This document shows positions 62,297 through 64,000 of a stretch of 64,000 nt of DNA, piece by piece. A model generated the notes under the pieces. It did not search any database, was not told the origin of the DNA, and saw only the letters and a list, made by a program, of their open reading frames with translations. Origin of the DNA: an uncultured Propionibacteriaceae bacterium (GTDB lineage: Bacteria > Actinomycetota > Actinomycetes > Propionibacteriales > Propionibacteriaceae); assembly GCA_937965785.1 (NCBI GenBank), contig CALCKT010000040.1, forward strand, positions 1-64,000, read 5' to 3'. The translations under genes were made by a program, and so were the position numbers. The number at the start of each line of letters is the position of its first letter. The first letter of the stretch is position 1.

Positions 62297-62938
62297 GTGG
62301 CACGCATCCTCGTCATCGACAACTACGACTCGTTCGTCTACAACATCGTCTCCTACCTGGCCCAGATCGGCGCCGACGTGGCTGTGTGGCGCAACGACGA
62401 CCCGCGATTCGCGGAGCCCGGCTGGGAGGACACCTTCGACGGGGTGCTGCTCTCACCCGGTCCCGGCACCCCGGAACGCGCCGGGGTGTGCGTCGACGTC
62501 ATCCGGCGACTCGGCGGGCACAAACCGTTGTTCGGGGTCTGTCTGGGGCTCCAGGCAATGGCCGTCGCCCTCGGCGGTCTCGTCGACCGTGCCAGCGAAC
62601 TGCTGCACGGCAAGGTCTCGCCCGTGACCCACGACGGGAAAGGGGTCTTCACCGGTTTGCCGTCTCCGCTGCGTACCACCCGTTACCACTCCCTCGCCGC
62701 CGTTGAGGAGAAACTCCCGGAGGAACTGGAGGTCACGGCCCGCACCGATTCCGGGGTCATCATGGCCGTGCGTCACCGCGAATGGCCCATGGAGGCGGTC
62801 CAGTTCCATCCCGAATCGGTGCTCACCGAGGGCGGCTACCAGATGTTCGCCAACTGGCTGGTCATCTGCGGTGACACCGACGCTCCGACCCGAGCCGCTC
62901 ACCTCGGCCCCCTGGTCGACGCCGACGTCGATCTCTGA
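62297..62938 (+). CDS. pabA: glutamine amidotransferase, aminodeoxychorismate/anthranilate synthase component II
   Basis: A 213-residue class I glutamine amidotransferase that supplies ammonia to a chorismate-using partner. The GTG start at 62297 gives MARILVIDNYDSFVYNIVSYL. Catalytic cysteine in FGVCLGLQAMA (residue about 82), His/Glu in VQFHPESVLTEGG. Located in the crgA-DUF881-pabA-pknB neighbourhood typical of actinobacteria. TrpG and PabA cannot be separated reliably; context favours PabA. Confidence 0.92.
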   Translation: MARILVIDNYDSFVYNIVSYLAQIGADVAVWRNDDPRFAEPGWEDTFDGVLLSPGPGTPERAGVCVDVIRRLGGHKPLFGVCLGLQAMAVALGGLVDRASELLHGKVSPVTHDGKGVFTGLPSPLRTTRYHSLAAVEEKLPEELEVTARTDSGVIMAVRHREWPMEAVQFHPESVLTEGGYQMFANWLVICGDTDAPTRAAHLGPLVDADVDL

Positions 62939-62954
62939 GGCGCGGACAAACCAA

Positions 62955-62995
62955 CCCGGTCGGCAAGCGGGAGCGGAGCTTCCGTGCCGACCGGG
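62955..62995. terminator. bidirectional terminator between pabA and the PASTA kinase gene
   Basis: CCCGGTCGGCA / TGCCGACCGGG form a perfect 11-bp stem between the two convergent genes. CTAAAA follows on the plus strand; the tail is weak but the location fits. Confidence 0.7.
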
Positions 62996-63006
62996 CTAAA
63001 ACCGGA

Positions 63007-64000
63007 TCAGCCGGTCGGAGATGACGACGGCGTCGGAGCGGGTTTGGACGGATTCGGCGCCTGCGGAGGTATGGCGATCTCCACCGAGACGTCGGAGGAG
63101 TTCTTTTCCAGCTCCGTATCCGGTGCGACGCTCTGCGAGTAGATCCTGTTGGCCGGTTTGGTGGGGTCGGTCGTCGTCACCTTCGTGATGCGCAGATTGC
63201 CCGTGAAACCGGCATTCTTGAAGGCTTGGATGGCCTGATTCTCGTCCATGCCGATCAGGTTCGGCATTTTCGCGGTGGTGGGGGCGGCCTTTGCGATGGT
63301 GATGGTGATCTTCCCCGACTTGCGATCCAGAGCCGTTTTCTCCTCGGGCTCCTGGGCGAAGACCTTCCCGGGCTCCTGCGCAGTGCTCTCCTTCTCCAAC
63401 ACGTTCACCTTGTTCTTGAAGCCCATCTGACTGACCAAGGAGCGGACCTGGTCGGCGGTCATGCCGGTGAAGTCGGGCACCGCGGACTTGCCCGTGGCGA
63501 TCCGTACAGTGATGTCCTGGTCCGGGGGGGCGGCCTGACCCGCGGCCGGTTCGGTTTCCTGTGCCTGATCCTTCACGGCGTCCGGGCCCTCTTTCGCCGG
63601 ATCCATGTCGGCCTTGGAGATCGTGCCCGTGAAACCGGCATCCTTCAGCGCCTTCGAGGCCTCGTCGAAGGATTTGCCCTTCACGTCTGGGACTTTCAGC
63701 TGGGTCGGGCCCACGCCGACCTTCAGGGTCACGACGCTCCCGTACAGGGCCTGCACCCCGGACTTCGGGTCGGTGTCGACCACCTTGCCCTTGTTGGCGT
63801 CGTCGGACTCGACGTTCTCAACCTTCGTCTCGAAGCCCTGCCCCTTCAAAGTGGTTTCCGCGCTGGCCTGGAGCTCCCCGACGACGTTCGGCACCGCGAC
63901 CTGTTTCGGCCCCGAATTGAGCACCATGTAGAGGGCCGCCGCGATGCCTATCACCAGCAACCCGACCAGCACCGAGACGACCACTGCGGTCTTGCGTTTC
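63007..64000 (-). CDS. pknB: serine/threonine protein kinase, C-terminal part with PASTA domains (cut by window edge)
   Basis: The window holds only the extracytoplasmic end. A transmembrane helix (VVVSVLVGLLVIGIAAALYMVL) is followed by four PASTA-type repeats, each with a motif such as VAVPNVVGELQASAETTLKGQGF, LKVPDVKGKSFDEASKALKDAGF, AVPDFTGMTADQVRSLVSQMGF and KMPNLIGMDENQAIQAFKNAGF, then a Pro/Ser tail. These bind cell-wall fragments and regulate the kinase that should lie beyond 64000. PknB is the standard name for this neighbour of pabA; the kinase domain itself is not seen. Confidence 0.85.
   Translation of the reverse strand, partial: KRKTAVVVSVLVGLLVIGIAAALYMVLNSGPKQVAVPNVVGELQASAETTLKGQGFETKVENVESDDANKGKVVDTDPKSGVQALYGSVVTLKVGVGPTQLKVPDVKGKSFDEASKALKDAGFTGTISKADMDPAKEGPDAVKDQAQETEPAAGQAAPPDQDITVRIATGKSAVPDFTGMTADQVRSLVSQMGFKNKVNVLEKESTAQEPGKVFAQEPEEKTALDRKSGKITITIAKAAPTTAKMPNLIGMDENQAIQAFKNAGFTGNLRITKVTTTDPTKPANRIYSQSVAPDTELEKNSSDVSVEIAIPPQAPNPSKPAPTPSSSPTG

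Overview
The window comes from a high-GC Gram-positive actinomycete, most likely a member of the Propionibacteriaceae. The support is a run of actinobacterial markers: mshA and mshB for mycothiol, crgA next to a DUF881 gene, pabA and a PASTA-domain kinase, a DUF2342-type metalloprotease between dacB and tilS, and frequent GTG and TTG starts with ATGA, GTGA or TGATG junctions. The species assignment is inference.

Left part (1-34.9 kb) is mostly chromosomal housekeeping and transport: a divergent beta-galactosidase/LacI pair with operator-like palindromes; a four-gene MacAB-like export cluster (lipoprotein, peptidoglycan-binding adaptor, ATPase, FtsX-type permease); SIMPL, winged-helix, SixA and methyltransferase genes; a toxin-antitoxin pair broken by a frameshift and a 161-bp MITE-like insertion; a two-gene ABC-2 exporter whose permease is a tandem fusion; two paralogous membrane proteins; ppa, dacB, a DUF2342-type metalloprotease and tilS; secreted and lipoprotein genes; another ABC transporter; mshA-mshB; tRNA-Leu(CAG); a CPA1 antiporter; and a TetR-controlled heterodimeric multidrug exporter. 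Gaps between convergent genes hold several families of short dispersed repeats.

Central part (35-52.6 kb) is the defence region. A DUF3800 gene carries a long, strongly folded 5' region. Next comes a complete type I-G (former I-U) CRISPR-Cas operon: cas3 with its HD domain at the C-terminus, csx17, csb1, csb2, a cas4-cas1 fusion and cas2. It is followed by a leader with nested inverted repeats and an array of 95 repeats and 94 spacers. The array is transcribed left to right, is leader-proximal on the left, decays on the right and ends near a strong terminator. Several spacer pairs come from homologous coding sites that differ mainly at synonymous positions.

Right part (52.9-64 kb) holds a metal efflux pump with its ArsR regulator, DUF364-like and cupin genes, two small paralogous membrane proteins with leaderless-type promoters, a LysX-like lysyl-tRNA synthetase, a HAD phosphatase, crgA, DUF881, three tandem lipoprotein paralogues (shared 5' ends, different 3' ends), a remnant of a secreted protein gene, pabA and the C-terminal part of a PASTA kinase.
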